A stretch of 41,918 nt of DNA from CAZCFB01 sp964511535 (lineage in GTDB: Bacteria > Myxococcota_A > Polyangia > GCA-2747355 > CAZCFB01), in the NCBI GenBank assembly GCA_964511535.1, contig CAZEFW010000077.1, positions 1 to 41,918 on the forward strand. The letters are read 5' to 3'. Below the pieces are notes generated by a model. That model had not been told where the DNA came from and searched no databases. It saw only the letters and a program-made list of their open reading frames with translations. Position numbers and translations under genes: made by a program. Shown piece by piece: positions 40,660 to 41,918 of this stretch. How positions within the stretch are numbered: the stretch's first letter is position 1; the number at the start of each line of letters is the position of its first letter.

Positions 40660-41673
40660 ATGCCCGACGCCAGGCGGCTCCTGCTGATGTTGCTCGCGGC
40701 GATGCTGCTGCTCGGGCCAGCCGAGGTTCGCGCCGATGACCGCAAAGCCCGGGCCGGCGCCCTGTTCAAGCAGGGCAACGCCAGCTACGCGGCGGGAGAT
40801 TATGTGGGCGCCCTGAAAAATTACCGGGCCGCGCGCGATCTCTCTGCCAGCTACAAGATCGACCTGAACATCGCCTTTTGCCTGCTGAAGCTGGACCGAA
40901 AGGTGGAGGCCGCAGGTGAGCTGGAGCGGTTCATGGCATACGCCGCGGAGGCGCCCACCCGGGCCGTGACCCTGGCCCGCAAGCGCCTGGACAAGGTGCG
41001 GACCCAGCTGGCCAGCGTGCGCGTGCGCTGCGAGACGTCAGGCGCGGCGCTGACCCTGGACGGCAAGGCCGTGGGGCGATGCCCCCTGACGCGCCGGCTG
41101 TACATGAAGCCCGGCATGCACAGGCTCGAGGCGACGCTGCCGGGCCACCGGGCCTTCGCGAAGGCAAAACAGCAAGCCGCCGGTGAACACCGCGAGTTAA
41201 CCATCCGGCTCGCCCCCGCTCCCATTCCCGCGCCCGCACCCAAACCCGCCCCCGCGCCCGGTCCCGTTCCCGCCCCCGCACCCACACCCGCCCCCGCCAC
41301 CGGCTGGTCTGGCGGCGCTGGGCGCGGCCCTGGCCCACGACGAGGCCAACCCCCAGCGCCCCTGCAACCAGGATCCAGCCCGGGCCAGGCGGGGGGGAGG
41401 GCGTTCCGATCTGCTGCATCTTGCTTCTCCGGGATGCGCGGGTCTTCGGCCTCGGGGATGACGCCCCCGAGGTCGTCCGCGCTCCACCCGCCTGTCGCGG
41501 GCTCGATCCCAGGATCACTCCGGCGGGAAGACGAGATCAAGAATCGCCCAGCCCCTTCGAGTGGGCTTCCCGGCGCGCACCCCCATTGTTGCTGGACCTG
41601 GCGTGGATGCTGGGCGCGCGGCGCGGCGGGCGCGGGTCGGCGCGGGGGCGGTGCCGCGGGACGCGCCTCGTGA
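40660..41673 (+). CDS. TPR-PEGA secreted protein with a suspect C-terminus
   Basis: A 337-residue reading frame from ATG at 40660; a GTG at 40651 overlaps the kinase stop but sits only 3 bases after the GGGGGAG site. After the signal peptide (LLMLLAAMLLLGPAEVRA), residues about 25-105 form a TPR-like helical region (LFKQGNASYAAGDYVGALKN). A PEGA domain follows (CETSGAALTLDGKAVGRCPL). A Pro-Ala linker occupies about 41210-41300. Beyond 41305 the frame turns into an unlikely Gly/Arg/Ser/Pro-rich sequence with no fold and no membrane helix. Homologues usually continue with a membrane helix here, so a frameshift, local inversion or assembly error in the C-rich linker is possible. The N-terminal 210 residues are reliable. 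Confidence 0.65.
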   Translation: MPDARRLLLMLLAAMLLLGPAEVRADDRKARAGALFKQGNASYAAGDYVGALKNYRAARDLSASYKIDLNIAFCLLKLDRKVEAAGELERFMAYAAEAPTRAVTLARKRLDKVRTQLASVRVRCETSGAALTLDGKAVGRCPLTRRLYMKPGMHRLEATLPGHRAFAKAKQQAAGEHRELTIRLAPAPIPAPAPKPAPAPGPVPAPAPTPAPATGWSGGAGRGPGPRRGQPPAPLQPGSSPGQAGGRAFRSAASCFSGMRGSSASGMTPPRSSALHPPVAGSIPGSLRREDEIKNRPAPSSGLPGAHPHCCWTWRGCWARGAAGAGRRGGGAAGRAS

Positions 41674-41918
41674 CGACGGCGCTCGGCCCCCTCCTCGCCT
41701 TCCTGCTTGGGCTCTCGGTGTCGGCTCTACGGGCGCGGCGGGGGTGCGGTGGGTGGGCGGACGACGGCGACGCCGAGGGGCTGGCCGATCACCGCGCCGA
41801 AGGTCCCGGAGATGAGCCGCTCCAGGAGCCGGATCAGGTCGGCGCGCTCGATGGAGACGGCTGAGCTAGCAGCCTGTCGCGCATAGACGCGACAGGCTGC
41901 TCCCGTGCCCAGGGCGAG
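41674..41918. other. Right-edge region with a perfect hairpin and no clear gene
   Basis: No plus-strand reading frame here looks like protein. A perfect 14-base-pair inverted repeat, AGCAGCCTGTCGCG (41868-41881) and CGCGACAGGCTGCT (41888-41901) around CATAGA, lies near the edge. It has no T-run. On the minus strand a frame enters from the right and ends in TAG at 41727. Confidence 0.5.
41727..41918 (-). CDS. Possible C-terminal end of a minus-strand gene entering from the right
   Basis: An open minus-strand frame of about 63 codons with no start inside the window. Its last part, SIERADLIRLLERLISGTFG followed by a short Pro-rich tail, looks like real protein (amphipathic helix, then hydrophobic strand). 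I do not recognise the family. The perfect hairpin at 41868-41901 would lie inside this frame, which argues against it. Low confidence. Confidence 0.3.
   Translation of the reverse strand, partial: LALGTGAACRVYARQAASSAVSIERADLIRLLERLISGTFGAVIGQPLGVAVVRPPTAPPPRP

Noticed and set aside
41421..41864. 147-codon plus-strand frame at the right edge
   Set aside because: Arg/Gly/Ala-rich, no recognisable fold, no ribosome-binding site; probably a GC-rich open frame by chance.
41868..41901. Integron attC or transposon terminal repeat
   Set aside because: The arms are fully complementary with no R/L box bulges, and no integrase or transposase is near.

Overview
The window is high-GC bacterial chromosome, most likely from a Myxococcota or related deltaproteobacterial lineage. 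The evidence is the kinds of gene present. There is an AgmX/PglI-type C-terminal domain, a MYXO-CTERM-like surface tail (Cys, Gly-rich, hydrophobic, five Arg) on a polysaccharide deacetylase, and a large lipoprotein with formylglycine-generating-enzyme folds and Cys-rich repeats. A Ser/Thr kinase next to a PEGA-domain protein and many secreted lipoproteins point the same way. I saw no rRNA, tRNA, CRISPR array, prophage or intact transposase. This assignment is an inference from gene style only.

Layout. 1-218 is an array of heptamers and hairpins abutting the stop codon of a minus-strand Hsp70-family gene (216-2666). A minus-strand pair follows: a secreted AgmX/PglI-domain protein (3158-4486) and a small DUF350-like membrane protein (2897-3130). 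A 719-base non-coding leader (4487-5205) precedes the main feature of the window, a six-gene plus-strand operon (5206-16900). It encodes a membrane HEAT-repeat protein, a processive family-2 glycosyltransferase, a membrane-anchored protein of unknown family, an alpha/alpha-barrel lipoprotein, a TPR/outer-membrane beta-barrel protein, and a clan-A glycoside hydrolase lipoprotein. A two-gene AbiEii-type toxin-antitoxin-like cassette (16943-18009, minus) separates it from a NodB-type polysaccharide deacetylase (18225-19880, minus). Together these look like a synthase-dependent exopolysaccharide system: synthesis at the inner membrane, a TPR/beta-barrel export channel, and periplasmic or surface hydrolases and a deacetylase. 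It is analogous to, but not the same as, the Pga, Alg and Bcs systems.

Next come a 1425-residue FGE/Cys-rich/beta-propeller lipoprotein (20093-24370), a PLP-dependent methionine gamma-lyase/cystathionine lyase family enzyme (24479-25741) and a convergent DUF218 protein (25850-26557). A plus-strand lipid-scavenging operon (26662-32768) encodes a VolA-like lipase lipoprotein with three N-terminal modules, a FadL-type channel and an SGNH-like lipoprotein. It runs into housekeeping genes mpl (32778-34187) and an inositol-monophosphatase-family gene (34177-34977).

The right part holds a DUF2249-hemerythrin protein (35092-35790), an unrecognised minus-strand gene (35801-36271) and a rhodanese (36387-36743) that ends in a REP-like palindrome. 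An operon of a coiled-coil membrane protein, a tRNA-dihydrouridine synthase and a class-II glutamine amidotransferase follows (36926-39153). Last come a membrane Ser/Thr kinase and a PEGA protein (39251-41673) whose C-terminus looks scrambled. The final 250 bases hold a perfect hairpin and possibly the end of a minus-strand gene entering from the right.
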